Below the pieces are notes generated by a model. That model ran no database searches. It saw only the letters and a list, made by a program, of their open reading frames with translations, and had not been told where the DNA came from. This document shows, piece by piece, positions 14,125-22,919 of a stretch of DNA of 64,000 nt. Made by a program: the position numbers and the translations under genes. Within the stretch, counting starts at the first letter, position 1, and each line of letters begins with the position of its first letter. This DNA comes from NCED01 sp035493955. Its GTDB lineage: Bacteria; Pseudomonadota; Alphaproteobacteria; Caulobacterales; Caulobacteraceae. The stretch is from NCBI GenBank assembly GCA_035493955.1, contig DATJHI010000006.1, positions 1 to 64,000 of the forward strand, given 5' to 3'.

Positions 14125-14604
14125 TCAGCGCACCGACAGCACCTCGACCTCGGCCCCGTTGACCAGGGCCGTGTCGCCCACGCCCTTGCCCATCAGGGCG
14201 GCGGCCAGGGGCGAGACATAGGCGATGCTGCCCTTGGCCGGGTCGGCCTCGTCCTCGCCGACGATGCGGAAGGTCTGGCGCCGGCCGTCCTCGCGCTCGA
14301 GTTCGACCGTGCGGCCGAACTGCACGACGTCCGGCTCGCCCGAGGGCTCGACCAGCTGGGCGCTGGCCCGGCGGGCGGACCAGTAGCGCAGGTCGCGGGT
14401 GGCCCGGGCCATGGCGGTGCGGTCGGCGCTGACGTCCGCAGCGGTCTGGGCCGCGGCGTAGGCGGCGCGGGCCTCGGCCAGGGCCGCCTCGATGGCGGCC
14501 AGGCCCTCCGGCGTTACCAGGTTGGCGTGGGGCGAGATCGGCCGGTCCGGCAGGTCCGCGGCCTGGGCCTCGTAATCCTCTTCGCGGGTGAAGGCGACGC
14601 TCAT
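14125..14604 (-). CDS. Transcription elongation factor, GreA/GreB family
   Basis: A 159-residue protein. The N-terminus (SVAFTREEDYEAQAADLPDRPISPHANLVTPEGL) leads into a coiled coil near residues 30-75, and the C-terminal FKBP-like GreA/GreB domain is seen as IVGEDEADPAKGSIAYVSP and LAAALMGKGVGDTALV. These factors stimulate transcript cleavage by stalled RNA polymerase. The variant N-terminus is that of the alphaproteobacterial GreB-like branch rather than canonical GreA. Its ATG overlaps the stop of the upstream pseudouridine synthase (ATGA), so the two are coupled. Confidence 0.88.
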   Translation of the reverse strand: MSVAFTREEDYEAQAADLPDRPISPHANLVTPEGLAAIEAALAEARAAYAAAQTAADVSADRTAMARATRDLRYWSARRASAQLVEPSGEPDVVQFGRTVELEREDGRRQTFRIVGEDEADPAKGSIAYVSPLAAALMGKGVGDTALVNGAEVEVLSVR

Positions 14605-15419
14605 CGGATAGAGTTAGGGATGTCCGCCCCCGGTTGGAAGGGGCCGGGGGCGGCCGTCGACGCCGAGATCAGGGCCGCCCGCTCCTGCGCGCTCAGGGCC
14701 CGCCAGCGGCCCTCCGGCAGGTCGCCCAGCTTCAGCGGGCCGATGCGGACGCGCTGCAGGTCGACCACGGTCAGGTCGACCAGCTCGCACATCCGGCGGA
14801 TCTGGCGGTTGCGCCCCTCGGTCAGGACGAAGCGCAGCCGTTGGGGGCCGACGAGCTCGACCTTGGCCCGCTTCAGCCGGCGGCCGTCCAGGGTCAGGCC
14901 GTGGCGCAGCAGGGGCAGCTTGCGCTCGATCGAGGGGCCGGAGACCCGGACCAGGTATTCCTTGTCCAGTTCCGAGGCCGGTCCGATGACCGCCTTGGCC
15001 AGCACCCCGTCCGCCGACAGCAGCAAAAGGCCCCGGCTGTCCATGTCCAGCCGCCCCAGCGGCGCCAGGCTGGTGTCGCGGTCGGGGATCTGCGGGCTGT
15101 CGCCGACCAGGGCCTCGCGGGTCAACAGGCGCACGGCCGGGACCTGGCGGCCCTCCGGCTGGGCCGAGACCACGCCTTCGGGCTTGTTCAGCACCACGGT
15201 CAGGCTCTGGCTCAGTTCGGCGTGGGCGGCGTCGGCCAGGGTCAGGGTCTGGCCGGCCTCGATCTTGCGCCCCGGGTCCTCGACCGTCGCGCCGTCGATG
15301 GAGACCAGGCCCCGGGCGATCAGCGCCTCGGCCTCCCGCCGCGAGCAGACCCCGTTCTGGGCCAGCCAGCGGTTCACCCGCTGCGGCTCGGCGTCTTCGT
15401 AGCGGCGGGTCCAGGCCAT
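14601..15419 (-). CDS. rluF: Ribosomal large subunit pseudouridine synthase, RluF/RsuA type
   Basis: Starting at ATG 15419 gives 272 residues with an N-terminal S4 domain (RVNRWLAQNGVCSRREAEALI) and a RsuA/RluB/E/F catalytic domain with GRLDMDSRGLLLLS, where the first Asp is the catalytic nucleophile. FVLTEGRNRQIRRMCE closes the catalytic fold. The family isomerises uridine in rRNA. DMDSRGLL and DKEYLV resemble RluF (23S rRNA U2604) more than RluB or RsuA, but the exact target is inferred. An ATG 12 codons upstream is possible but adds a sequence without S4 similarity. Confidence 0.85.
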   Translation of the reverse strand: MAWTRRYEDAEPQRVNRWLAQNGVCSRREAEALIARGLVSIDGATVEDPGRKIEAGQTLTLADAAHAELSQSLTVVLNKPEGVVSAQPEGRQVPAVRLLTREALVGDSPQIPDRDTSLAPLGRLDMDSRGLLLLSADGVLAKAVIGPASELDKEYLVRVSGPSIERKLPLLRHGLTLDGRRLKRAKVELVGPQRLRFVLTEGRNRQIRRMCELVDLTVVDLQRVRIGPLKLGDLPEGRWRALSAQERAALISASTAAPGPFQPGADIPNSIR

Positions 15420-15460
15420 GGGGCTGTGTAGGGCGCCGCGGCGGGGCCCGTCCACACCGG

Positions 15461-16030
15461 CTAGGGCGTCAGCACCTGGACGGCGCCGCCCTTCATGTCG
15501 AAGCGCATGACCGGGACCGCCGTCCCGGACAGGGCCCCGGCCATGTCGGCCTTCAGCCGGGCGTCGTCGGGGATGGCGTCGTAGGCGCGCCAGACGACCA
15601 TGATGTCGTTCAGCGCCGTGGCCAGGACGAACCGGTCCTGCACCCCGCGGGGCTCGGCCCCCGGCTGGGGCGGCGCGGCCAGGGACGGCTCCAGGTCGAA
15701 CACCGCGGCCAGGAAGGCGACGGGGGCGTTCCTGTCGCGGGAAAGGGCGCGGCGCGGGGCGTTGGGGTCGGCGTCCTCGCCGGTCAGGGCGTAGGCCCGC
15801 TTGCCGACGACGAACTCGCCCCGGTCGCAGGCGGCGGGGAACCCGGCCAGGGCGGCGCTGGTCAGGCCGTGCAGCTTGATCACCACCGGGATCGAGGACA
15901 GCAGGCTGGTCGGATGGGTCGGGTCGAGGGCGATCTCGCCCACCCTGGCGGCGCCCCGGCTCTGGCAGGGTTCGGCGACGGCCGGCGCGGCGGACAGGAC
16001 GGCGGCGGCGAAGGCGAGGACGCGGATCAT
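15461..16030 (-). CDS. Hypothetical secreted protein
   Basis: A 189-residue protein starting ATG 16030 with a clear signal peptide (MIRVLAFAAAVLSAAPAVA, cut before EPCQ). The mature chain has two cysteines (EPCQSR and FPAACDRGEF) that may form a disulfide, and no recognisable domain. It ends 42 bases before the start of the rluF-like gene on the same strand and is divergent from the flavoprotein gene. Function unknown; a periplasmic location is expected. Confidence 0.65.
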   Translation of the reverse strand: MIRVLAFAAAVLSAAPAVAEPCQSRGAARVGEIALDPTHPTSLLSSIPVVIKLHGLTSAALAGFPAACDRGEFVVGKRAYALTGEDADPNAPRRALSRDRNAPVAFLAAVFDLEPSLAAPPQPGAEPRGVQDRFVLATALNDIMVVWRAYDAIPDDARLKADMAGALSGTAVPVMRFDMKGGAVQVLTP

Positions 16031-16115
16031 GCCGCCGGTCTAACCGGCTAGCGTGGCGGTTGGATGTCCAAGCCTACACAGGACCGCCATCTTCGGGCAT
16101 GGACGGGGCGTTCCG

Positions 16116-17318
16116 GTGGACAAGGGGGCCCGCGGCTTGGATCGGTTCGACGTGGTGGTGATCGGCGCGGGCGCGGCCGGGATGATGTGCGCCATCGAGG
16201 CGGGCAAGCGCGGCCGCAAGGTGCTGGTGCTCGACCACGCCAAGGCGGCGGGCGAGAAGATCCGCATATCCGGCGGCGGGCGCTGCAACTTCACCAACAT
16301 CCACACCGCCCCCGACCGCTTCATCACCGCCAATCCGGGCTTCCAGATCTCGGCGCTGCGGCGCTACCGCCCGGCGGACTTCATCGCCCTGATCGACGAG
16401 GCCGGCATCGGCTGGCACGAGAAGACCCTCGGCCAACTGTTCTGCGACGACAGCGCCGTCCAGGTGGTCGAGCTGCTGAAGGCCCGGATGAAGGCGGCCG
16501 GGGTCGTGTTGCGCCTCGGGGTCGAGGCCGGCGGCATCGAACGGTCTCAGGGCGGCTTTCGTCTCAGCGCGGGCGGGGCCGAGGTCGCGTGCGAGGCCCT
16601 GGTGGTCGCCACGGGGGGCAAGTCGATCCCCAAGATGGGCGCGACCGGCTTCGCCTACGAGCTGGCGACGCGGTTCGGCGTCGGCGTGGTCCCGACCCGG
16701 CCGGGCCTGGTCCCCCTCACCTTCGAGATCGGACTGCTGGAGCGGCTGAAGCCCCTGGCGGGCGTGGCGGTGGACGCGCGCATCGCCTCGGGCAAGACCC
16801 GCTTCGAGGAGGCGATGCTGTTCACCCACCGGGGGCTGAGCGGGCCGGCGGTGCTGCAGATCTCGTCCTACTGGCCCCAGGGCGGCGAGATCGTGGTGGA
16901 CATGGCGCCGGGGGCGGACGTGTACGCGGCGCTGAAACTGGCCAAGGCGGAGACCCCGCGCCTGCCGGTCGCGGCGGTGCTGGGCCGCCACCTGCCCAAG
17001 CGGCTGGCCCAACTGATCGTCGACCTGAACGGGGCCGCGACGGGCAACCTCGCCGACGCCTCCGATAAGCTGCTGCGCCAGGTGGCCGAGGCGGTGAACG
17101 CCTGGCGGGTCAAGCCGGTGGGGTCGGAGGGCTATCGCACCGCCGAGGTCACCGTCGGCGGCGTCGACACCAGGGACCTGGACTCGCGGACCATGGCGGC
17201 CAAGGCCGCACCCGGCCTGCACTTCATCGGCGAGGCGGTGGACGTCACCGGCTGGCTCGGCGGCTACAATTTCCAGTGGGCCTGGGCCAGCGGCTGGTGC
17301 GCGGGCCAGGCGGTCTGA
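16116..17318 (+). CDS. FAD-dependent oxidoreductase, HI0933/BaiN family
   Basis: A protein of 400 residues from GTG 16116. A Rossmann FAD site opens the chain (FDVVVIGAGAAGMMCAIEAG), then GEKIRISGGGRCNFTN, which is diagnostic of the HI0933-like flavoprotein family, and the C-terminal GEAVDVTGWLGGYNFQWAW signature. These flavoproteins are NAD(P)H-dependent reductases; the physiological substrate is usually unknown (BaiN acts on bile-acid intermediates in gut clostridia, which is unlikely here). In-frame starts further upstream lie before a non-conserved stretch. Confidence 0.88.
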   Translation: MDKGARGLDRFDVVVIGAGAAGMMCAIEAGKRGRKVLVLDHAKAAGEKIRISGGGRCNFTNIHTAPDRFITANPGFQISALRRYRPADFIALIDEAGIGWHEKTLGQLFCDDSAVQVVELLKARMKAAGVVLRLGVEAGGIERSQGGFRLSAGGAEVACEALVVATGGKSIPKMGATGFAYELATRFGVGVVPTRPGLVPLTFEIGLLERLKPLAGVAVDARIASGKTRFEEAMLFTHRGLSGPAVLQISSYWPQGGEIVVDMAPGADVYAALKLAKAETPRLPVAAVLGRHLPKRLAQLIVDLNGAATGNLADASDKLLRQVAEAVNAWRVKPVGSEGYRTAEVTVGGVDTRDLDSRTMAAKAAPGLHFIGEAVDVTGWLGGYNFQWAWASGWCAGQAV

Positions 17319-17325
17319 GCGCGGC

Positions 17326-17481
17326 TCAGTCGCCCTTCGGCCTGTGGTCCTTCTGCGGGTTGACCGAGACCGGATCGCTGGCGGGGAAGGTCTCCTCCAG
17401 CGCCTCGTCCAGTTCCGATTCGAGGTCGTCGGGGTCGGGCTCGGTCGACGGAGGTTCGGGAGAGCGGGGCTCGGGCGTCAT
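17326..17481 (-). CDS. Small acidic protein with FPASDPVS motif
   Basis: A 51-residue, very acidic protein starting ATG 17481. It contains DEALEETFPASDPVSVN, a motif recurring in short uncharacterised proteobacterial proteins, within a Pro/Glu/Asp-rich chain. The start overlaps the stop of the upstream TMEM175-type gene by four bases (ATGA), so it is probably translated from the same mRNA. The stop is 8 bp from the convergent flavoprotein gene. No function is known. The conserved motif and coupling argue that it is real despite its size. Confidence 0.65.
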   Translation of the reverse strand: MTPEPRSPEPPSTEPDPDDLESELDEALEETFPASDPVSVNPQKDHRPKGD

Positions 17482-18071
17482 TCCACGGCTCCTTCCGGGG
17501 TCTTCAGCACCCGCTCGATGCGCGGGTCGGGGATGAACCAGATCAGCGCCACCACGACGTAAAGCGCAACCGAAACCACGGGCGCCACGAACGCCGCCGC
17601 GACGGCGAACACATAGAGGGCCAGCGACAGCTTGCCCTTGTAATCGCGGCCCATGGCGCGGGCGAGGTCGGAAGCCGGCCCCTCGTGGCGGACCAGCAGC
17701 AGCATCAGGATCGTATAGGCGACGGCGTTCATCAGCAGCACCGCCCCGTACAGGGCGACGGGCGCGGTCGAGAGCGGGTTCTCCCCCATCCAGGCGGTCG
17801 CGAAGGGCACGGTCGAAAGCCAGAACAACAGGTGCAGGTTGGCCCACAGGATCGGGCCCGTGACCGTCCTGGCCGCCTGCAGCATGTGGTGGTGATTGTT
17901 CCAGTAGATGCCGATGTAGACGAAGCTCAGCACATAGCCGAGGAACACCGGCAGGACGGGCCTCAGGTCGGCCAGGGCGGTTCCGTGCGGGACCTTCAGC
18001 TCCAGCACCATGATGGTGATGATGATGGCGACGACGCCGTCGCTGAACGCCTCCAGCCGCCCCTTGCCCAT
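17478..18071 (-). CDS. TMEM175 (DUF1211) family potassium channel-like membrane protein
   Basis: A 197-residue membrane protein starting ATG 18071 (upstream sequence in this frame overlaps recO and is not coding). The first helix holds RLEAFSDGVVAIIITIMVLEL, the FSDG-containing filter helix of TMEM175/DUF1211 proteins. WNNHHHML and FWLSTVPFATAW follow in the next helices, and about six helices are present. Bacterial homologues form tetrameric cation-leak channels with K+ preference. It lies 11 bases after recO and overlaps the small acidic gene, consistent with one transcript. Confidence 0.82.
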   Translation of the reverse strand: MGKGRLEAFSDGVVAIIITIMVLELKVPHGTALADLRPVLPVFLGYVLSFVYIGIYWNNHHHMLQAARTVTGPILWANLHLLFWLSTVPFATAWMGENPLSTAPVALYGAVLLMNAVAYTILMLLLVRHEGPASDLARAMGRDYKGKLSLALYVFAVAAAFVAPVVSVALYVVVALIWFIPDPRIERVLKTPEGAVE

Positions 18072-18082
18072 CCCGCGGCTCC

Positions 18083-18808
18083 CTAATCCTGCTGCGCCAG
18101 CCGCTCCGCCAGCCACACCCGCGCCGGCGGCAGGGGTTTGTTGAGGGCGGCGAACACCCACTGTTCCAGGAAATGGCCGGTCAGGGCCAGCCCTCGCGCC
18201 ACGTCGCCCTCGCCGAGCCCGCCCTGGCTCGACAGCAGGAACGGCGGCAGCGGCAGCAGGCGGTCGCGGTAGGGCTCGCCGGCGGCGCGGGAGACGGCGC
18301 GGCCGCTTCTGGGGCTGACGTAGACCAGGTCGTCCACCACCCCGGTCGCCGCGCACCGGGACAGGTCGAGGCCGAAGCCCAACTCCTCCAGCAGCCCCGC
18401 CTCGAAGCGCACATAGACCGCCGGCCAGATCTGCGGCAGCACCAGGGCGCCGGTCAGGGCCTCGAAGGCGGCGAAGGCCCCCGGATGCGGCTCCCGCTCG
18501 GGCAGGGCGCCGGCGGCGACCGCGGCGGCGGCGGACAGGCCGGCGAGCGCCAGGGGGTCGTCGAACAGGGCGGACGGCCCCTCCCCCACCGGCTCCAGGG
18601 TCGCCGCGCCCAGCTGCTCGGAGGTGCGGGCGCGGTACTCGGCGATCACCCGCGCCCCGGCTTGCAGGAATGGCCGCATCCGGCGCGAGGCGCCCCCGGC
18701 CACATGGGCGGCGTAGCGGCCGTGGCTTTCGGTCAGCATGTCGACGATCGCCCCCGTTTCCCCGAACGGGCGGGCGGACAGCACATAGGCGTCGTCGGAC
18801 CAGTCCAT
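18083..18808 (-). CDS. recO: DNA repair protein RecO
   Basis: A 241-residue RecO starting ATG 18808. The N-terminal OB-fold begins WSDDAYVLSARPFGETGAIVDML, followed by the helical domain and a zinc-finger region that has lost most of the canonical cysteines (one remains in SRCAATG), as in many alphaproteobacteria. FVSPRSGRAVSR-type and FLEQWVFAAL-type motifs close the protein. RecO loads RecA on SSB-coated DNA with RecR. In related genomes recO usually follows era; here it is separated from era by about 4.2 kb of opposite-strand accessory genes. Confidence 0.88.
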   Translation of the reverse strand: MDWSDDAYVLSARPFGETGAIVDMLTESHGRYAAHVAGGASRRMRPFLQAGARVIAEYRARTSEQLGAATLEPVGEGPSALFDDPLALAGLSAAAAVAAGALPEREPHPGAFAAFEALTGALVLPQIWPAVYVRFEAGLLEELGFGLDLSRCAATGVVDDLVYVSPRSGRAVSRAAGEPYRDRLLPLPPFLLSSQGGLGEGDVARGLALTGHFLEQWVFAALNKPLPPARVWLAERLAQQD

Positions 18809-19352
18809 GGAAGGGGTGTGGGGCCAGGCGTGGCTCAGGGCAAGCGCGGGATTGCGCCGCGCCCCTGCTTAACCCGCTCCGGACAAACAGGAACACCGGA
18901 ACGATAAGGCTCACAGACCGCTGATAAGGGTTCGAGGGGCGGCGAGCCGAGGGCGGCTTCGACCCTAAGCGGACCTTCGAGGATCGGGGGAATACGGCGA
19001 CACGAAACCTATTGACCTCGATTATAGGAGTGTCGGCTGGTTTGTGGGTGCGCTCGGCTTCCTGCTTGGCGCCCTGCGCGTCGGGGTGCAGCCGAGCAGG
19101 CGACGAGTCATGCCTGAATCCTAGGCGAATTCAGGTTGGACCATAAGGAAAACAGGTTTCGTTTCGCCGTATCTTGTCGTCGCTCTCCCCTAGGTGTCCG
19201 CAACCCATCGCGGACATTCGGGACCTCCTCTTCAAGCGAATAATGCGAAGCCATTTTTTCCGCGATTTGTTAGCGCCTGGATCCCCACGACACCGGACAT
19301 TTGAATGGGTCCGCCATGAGGCGTAGCGTGGCTGCGCTTTGCGGGAACCGCC
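18809..19352. other. Gene-poor gap with two small hairpins
   Basis: These 544 bases between divergent recO and the first accessory gene hold no convincing coding region. Two inverted repeats are visible: CCTGAAT/ATTCAGG (19113-19135, 9-base loop) and TGTCCGC/GCGGACA (19195-19216, 8-base loop). GC content drops from left to right. The junction between chromosomal backbone and accessory DNA is likely here, but no direct repeat or attachment site could be identified. Confidence 0.5.
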
Positions 19353-19856
19353 GTGATCGTCGCCAATCCACGTTTTTCGACTATAGCAACCATTTTGGCC
19401 CTTTCGCTGACGCCATCAGCGACGGCGTTCGCCGCGCCATCCAGACCCATGAAAATCGACTGCGCGCCGTTGCGGACCTTCATCGACTTGGGCAAATCCA
19501 ATCAAACTCGTTTTGCGGTATTCTTCTGGCCTAGCAAGTTGAATCCAGACGCGATCGACATCTATGCCCGGATGAAAGCGTCGTGCGACAAGCTGGGAGC
19601 CATGGACTTCTATGACGCGTATGCGCCTAGAACTCATTCCACCAAACTGGTGGACATGGGGGACGCCTTCGCGGCGTGCCTGAAGTCATCCTACGGCTAC
19701 AGCTTGACAGGTTCAGGGATCGACAAATCTCGCATAGTCTTCGACCACCGTCGTCGCAGCGTCCGAATCGAAAGCTCGCGTGAAGCCTGTGGAGAATCCT
19801 TGGCTGAGGCTCAAGAAGCCTGCTTGGCCGTGACGATCCAGCCGAAACCACATTAG
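19353..19856 (+). CDS. Hypothetical secreted protein
   Basis: A 167-residue protein with a GTG start at 19353. Residues 1-27 look like a signal peptide (ATILALSLTPSATAFA, then APSRP). The mature part has several cysteines (KIDCAPL, KASCDKLG, AACLKSS, EACGESLAEAQEAC), suggesting disulfides. No family is recognised. Base composition is markedly lower in GC than recO or era. It is the first gene of the plus-strand accessory stretch. Function unknown. Confidence 0.55.
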   Translation: MIVANPRFSTIATILALSLTPSATAFAAPSRPMKIDCAPLRTFIDLGKSNQTRFAVFFWPSKLNPDAIDIYARMKASCDKLGAMDFYDAYAPRTHSTKLVDMGDAFAACLKSSYGYSLTGSGIDKSRIVFDHRRRSVRIESSREACGESLAEAQEACLAVTIQPKPH

Positions 19857-19994
19857 GCCGCGAGCGGGACTGTTGATTCGCTGGCTGTTGGAGCCGAAGC
19901 GCGACAGTCTTCGCCTCGACGTCGGGCTCGCGGTCTATGTGACGCTGATGGCAGGCGCATATCTCGCGACCGCACCCACAGATGGGATGCCGCC

Positions 19995-20801
19995 ATGTCG
20001 ATCGGTGACAACGTCTTCGCCGCCTCTATCGCCGAGCTCTACGACGCGGTTCTCGGGCCGTTCATGTTCGAACCCTTCGCGCGCGAGACGGCGGCGCGTC
20101 TGTCCGGTCTCGACGGCAATGTGCTCGAGGTCGCCGCCGGAACCGGCGTTCTGACGCGGGAACTGGATCGCGCACTCGATCCAAAGTGGCGCATCACCGC
20201 AACGGATCTAAACGCACCGATGCTTGACGTGGCCGCGCGAAAGTTAAGCTCACCGCGGATCACATGGCGACAGGCCGACGCCCTGGCCCTGCCGTTCGCC
20301 GACCACACCTTCGACGCCGTCGTCTGTCAGTTCGGGATCATGTTCTATCCCGACAAGCGCGCCGGCCATGCAGAAGCTGCGCGAGTCCTGCGTTCAGGCG
20401 GCCAATACCTGGTGAGCGTTTGGGAAAGCCTGAGCGACAATCCGGTGGCCGAGGCCGTTCACCGCGCCGCGGGCGCCTATTTTCCCGATAATCCGCCGGA
20501 GTTCTTGGCGCGAACCCCGCACGGCCACCATGACAAAGCAATGCTACGCGGCGACCTAGCTGCGGCTGGCTTTCGAGACATCTCGATTGAGACGGTGACG
20601 CTCGCGGCGGGCCGCCTCACCGCCGAAGCGCTCGCCCGCGGCTATTGTCAGGGCACGCCGCTGCGCAATGAGATCGTGCAACGGGACGAGGGAAGCCTCG
20701 GCCTCGTCACTGCAGCCGTGGAGAGCGCGCTCAAAGCACGCTTTGGCGACGGTTTGATTGAGAGCACGATCGAGGCGCTCGTCGTCAGTGCAAGACGGTA
20801 G
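19995..20801 (+). CDS. Class I SAM-dependent methyltransferase (UbiE-like)
   Basis: A 268-residue protein starting ATG 19995. It has NVLEVAAGTGVLTREL (motif I) near residues 43-58, ITATDLNAPML (motif II) and FDAVVCQFGIMFYPDK (motif III region), the arrangement of UbiE/Methyltransf_11 enzymes. The product is unlikely to be the true UbiE, which is longer in conserved C-terminal motifs; the substrate is unknown. It lies inside the lower-GC stretch between recO and era, with a short hydrophobic open frame upstream that may be a gene remnant. Confidence 0.8.
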   Translation: MSIGDNVFAASIAELYDAVLGPFMFEPFARETAARLSGLDGNVLEVAAGTGVLTRELDRALDPKWRITATDLNAPMLDVAARKLSSPRITWRQADALALPFADHTFDAVVCQFGIMFYPDKRAGHAEAARVLRSGGQYLVSVWESLSDNPVAEAVHRAAGAYFPDNPPEFLARTPHGHHDKAMLRGDLAAAGFRDISIETVTLAAGRLTAEALARGYCQGTPLRNEIVQRDEGSLGLVTAAVESALKARFGDGLIESTIEALVVSARR

Positions 20802-21026
20802 TCGATCTGGAGGTCCAACCGAGCGCGCTTTGGTGCTCCTGTCACCGAATGGCCGAGTGATGCGCGAGGTCGCAGATGACCTTCATCCTAGCCAAGAAGT
20901 TGGGCTGGAGGATCGCTGCCGGGACCTGAACCAGCCCCCGAGGCAAGGTTGTGGCAGCGATCAAGGGCTAGCCAGCTCGCGACAATCGGGATAGTTGCGA
21001 TCTGGGGTAAGGGGGAAATAGATCGC

Positions 21027-21725
21027 ATGGGCGGCGCTTGCGGCCGGCGTAACCGCGTTCTAGCGCAGGTTTGCGCCGCACCGGCGATATTGGGGTTGGC
21101 CTTGACTGCGGCCGTCCCCGCCACGGCACAAACGCTCCCGGCTCAACCACCGTCTGCGGCCGCCTCCCCACCCCCGGGTCCGTGTGAACTGCACATCTGG
21201 CCAGCGACCGCCACTCACACCACTTTCCAGGGATGGGTTCACGCCGGCGCGGTCGATGGCGCCCAGCGCGGCGTGAAGGGCTACCCTGATCTCCATGCGA
21301 GTGCGCTCGACACCGGACAGCAGGTCCGCCTGCTCGCCACCATCGATTGGCGCACCGCTTTCAGCGATCCGGCGCTCGTCGTTGTTGTTCACAGTGCGCC
21401 GACCGGAGCCGCCGACGACCGCGCCCGCACCAGCCGGCTCGTGACGGAAGGCTCATCGCCCTGCTATCGCGAAATGATCATCACCAGCTCCATCGTCGAG
21501 TCCGAAGTCTTTTCGAAGCAATCCGTGCGCATCCTGGCCTTGCGCAAACGGTTCGACGACGCGGGCTCGCAGCCGGCCAATTTCTCATCAATGAGCCAGG
21601 CGGCGATCCTGTTCTCGGACGCGGACAAGACCGCGGCAGATTCCAGCGTGCGCCTGGATGCCGCGGTGCAGGTGGCGTTCGTCACGGCGGTCGGCAAATT
21701 TGCCGTGATGCAATCGTTTCACTGA
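21027..21725 (+). CDS. Secreted CELHxWPA-motif protein, paralogue 1
   Basis: A 232-residue protein; the ATG at 21027 is chosen because GGGGGAA lies just upstream and it opens into a signal peptide (VLAQVCAAPAILGLALTAAVPATAQ). A Pro/Ala-rich linker leads to GPCELHIWPATATHT, and a second Cys occurs in SSPCYREMIITSS. The downstream neighbour shares the same order: signal, linker, CELHVWPA, then TPCYTEF. The conserved Cys pair suggests a disulfide-stabilised periplasmic domain. The family is not one I can name. It begins a three-gene plus-strand cluster. Confidence 0.65.
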   Translation: MGGACGRRNRVLAQVCAAPAILGLALTAAVPATAQTLPAQPPSAAASPPPGPCELHIWPATATHTTFQGWVHAGAVDGAQRGVKGYPDLHASALDTGQQVRLLATIDWRTAFSDPALVVVVHSAPTGAADDRARTSRLVTEGSSPCYREMIITSSIVESEVFSKQSVRILALRKRFDDAGSQPANFSSMSQAAILFSDADKTAADSSVRLDAAVQVAFVTAVGKFAVMQSFH

Positions 21726-21750
21726 GATTTGGGTCATGAGGGGGGAATGC

Positions 21751-22458
21751 ATGATTGGACTTAGATACGCCCTGTCGCTGATCGGTGCGGCGCTGGCCGC
21801 GCCTGCGGCTATGGCGCAGCCCGTCGCCACGCCTGCCGCGCCGCCGGCGTCCGAGCCGGCCGAGGTCGCAGCCCCAACCCCGGCTCCCGCCGCTCCGGTC
21901 CCCGCGTGCGAACTGCACGTGTGGCCGGCGGCGCGCGTAAGCGCGATCACGCAAGGCGTGGGCGCCGGTTTCGGCATCATCGGCGCACTGATCGATACCG
22001 CCGCTCATGCTGACCAAAACAAACGCGATACGGCGTTCATTACCGGGACGCTCGATGCACAGGCGCAAGCGCAGGTACTTCGCGACCTTGATCTACCAGC
22101 CAAACTGCACTTGCCGCCGTCGCAGGTGATCATTCATGATCAGGGAATCGATACAAAGCGGGATGATCCGCAACGCCTCAGCAACTCCACCACACCATGC
22201 TATACTGAATTTGTCGTCCGCAGCCTGTCGTATTTCCAAAACATCGCTTATCGCGGCCAGATGCGCACATTTCTTGAAGTGCGCCGCTTCGATGGCGCGA
22301 CGGTAAAGCTCGATTTCCGGGATTCGAGGCACGAAGACCTCAAAGTAAAACTGCCCAAGGAAGGCGAGGATACCGGGCCGGCGACTGATGCGCTACTCAC
22401 GGCTTTCCGGGGCGACGTCGCTTTCTTTTCCGATAAGTACGCCCGGAAATACAAGTGA
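21751..22458 (+). CDS. Secreted CELHxWPA-motif protein, paralogue 2
   Basis: A 235-residue protein starting ATG 21751 with a GAGGGGGGA ribosome-binding site. A signal peptide (residues 1-22, ending AMA) is followed by a Pro/Ala/Glu linker and then PACELHVWPAARVSA. A glycine-rich hydrophobic stretch (GVGAGFGIIGALIDTAAHA) is present that paralogue 1 lacks. The second Cys is in TTPCYTEFVVRS, followed by FLEVRRFDG, parallel to LALRKRFDD in paralogue 1. Its stop overlaps the start of the lipoprotein gene by four bases (GTGA). Function unknown; the export route is general secretion. Confidence 0.65.
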   Translation: MIGLRYALSLIGAALAAPAAMAQPVATPAAPPASEPAEVAAPTPAPAAPVPACELHVWPAARVSAITQGVGAGFGIIGALIDTAAHADQNKRDTAFITGTLDAQAQAQVLRDLDLPAKLHLPPSQVIIHDQGIDTKRDDPQRLSNSTTPCYTEFVVRSLSYFQNIAYRGQMRTFLEVRRFDGATVKLDFRDSRHEDLKVKLPKEGEDTGPATDALLTAFRGDVAFFSDKYARKYK

Positions 22459-22919
22459 AGTCTTTGGACCGAGCGAAGCCTGTGCTGGCGGCCGCCGCCC
22501 GATCATATGGCCTGGCGCGGCGAGCGGGCGCGCTGACCGGCGGAGCGCTGGCGCTCGCCGGCTGCGCCACGGTCGTGCGCGGCGCCCATGAACCGTTCCA
22601 GATCATCTCCTCGCCAACCGGCGCCCATGTACAGCTCTCCACCGGAGAAAGCTGCGTAACACCTTGCGCGTTGGAACTGCCGCGGGCGATCGCCTTTCAG
22701 GCCCGTGTGTCGCTGCCCGGCTATACCACCCAGGTGATTCCTGTCGCCTCCCGGAAAACCGTCGGCGGCGCCGTTGGCTTGATGGGCAACGGCCTGGTCG
22801 GCGGCATTGTCGGGGCGGGTGTGGACCTGGATAGTGGCGCGATGCGAAGCCTCTCGCCCAACCCCCTCAACGTACGACTGTATCCACTATCCTCCGCGAA
22901 TTCAGCGCAGAGCTATTGA
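22455..22919 (+). CDS. PEGA-type lipoprotein
   Basis: A 154-residue protein with a GTG start overlapping the preceding stop. The N-terminus is basic then hydrophobic, with lipobox LAGC (Cys near residue 37). The next segment, IISSPTGAHVQLSTGESC, continues to a TPCALELPR turn and RVSLPGYTTQ, matching a PEGA/carboxypeptidase-regulatory-like beta domain. A glycine-rich hydrophobic segment (GLMGNGLVGGIVGAGVDL) follows. Such lipoproteins commonly sit in the outer membrane and bind peptidoglycan or partners. Coupling to the CELHVWPA protein suggests a joint envelope function, which is inference. Confidence 0.7.
   Translation: MKSLDRAKPVLAAAARSYGLARRAGALTGGALALAGCATVVRGAHEPFQIISSPTGAHVQLSTGESCVTPCALELPRAIAFQARVSLPGYTTQVIPVASRKTVGGAVGLMGNGLVGGIVGAGVDLDSGAMRSLSPNPLNVRLYPLSSANSAQSY

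Noticed and set aside
18891..18900. GGAAC sequences in the recO-side gap
   Set aside because: No CGTT-like element occurs 16-17 bases away, so they do not fit the EcfG pattern.
19873..19994. Short hydrophobic frame (EPKRDSLRLDVGLAVYVTLM) before the methyltransferase
   Set aside because: It resembles a start of a membrane protein but continues into the methyltransferase gene in another frame with no motif; at most a gene remnant.
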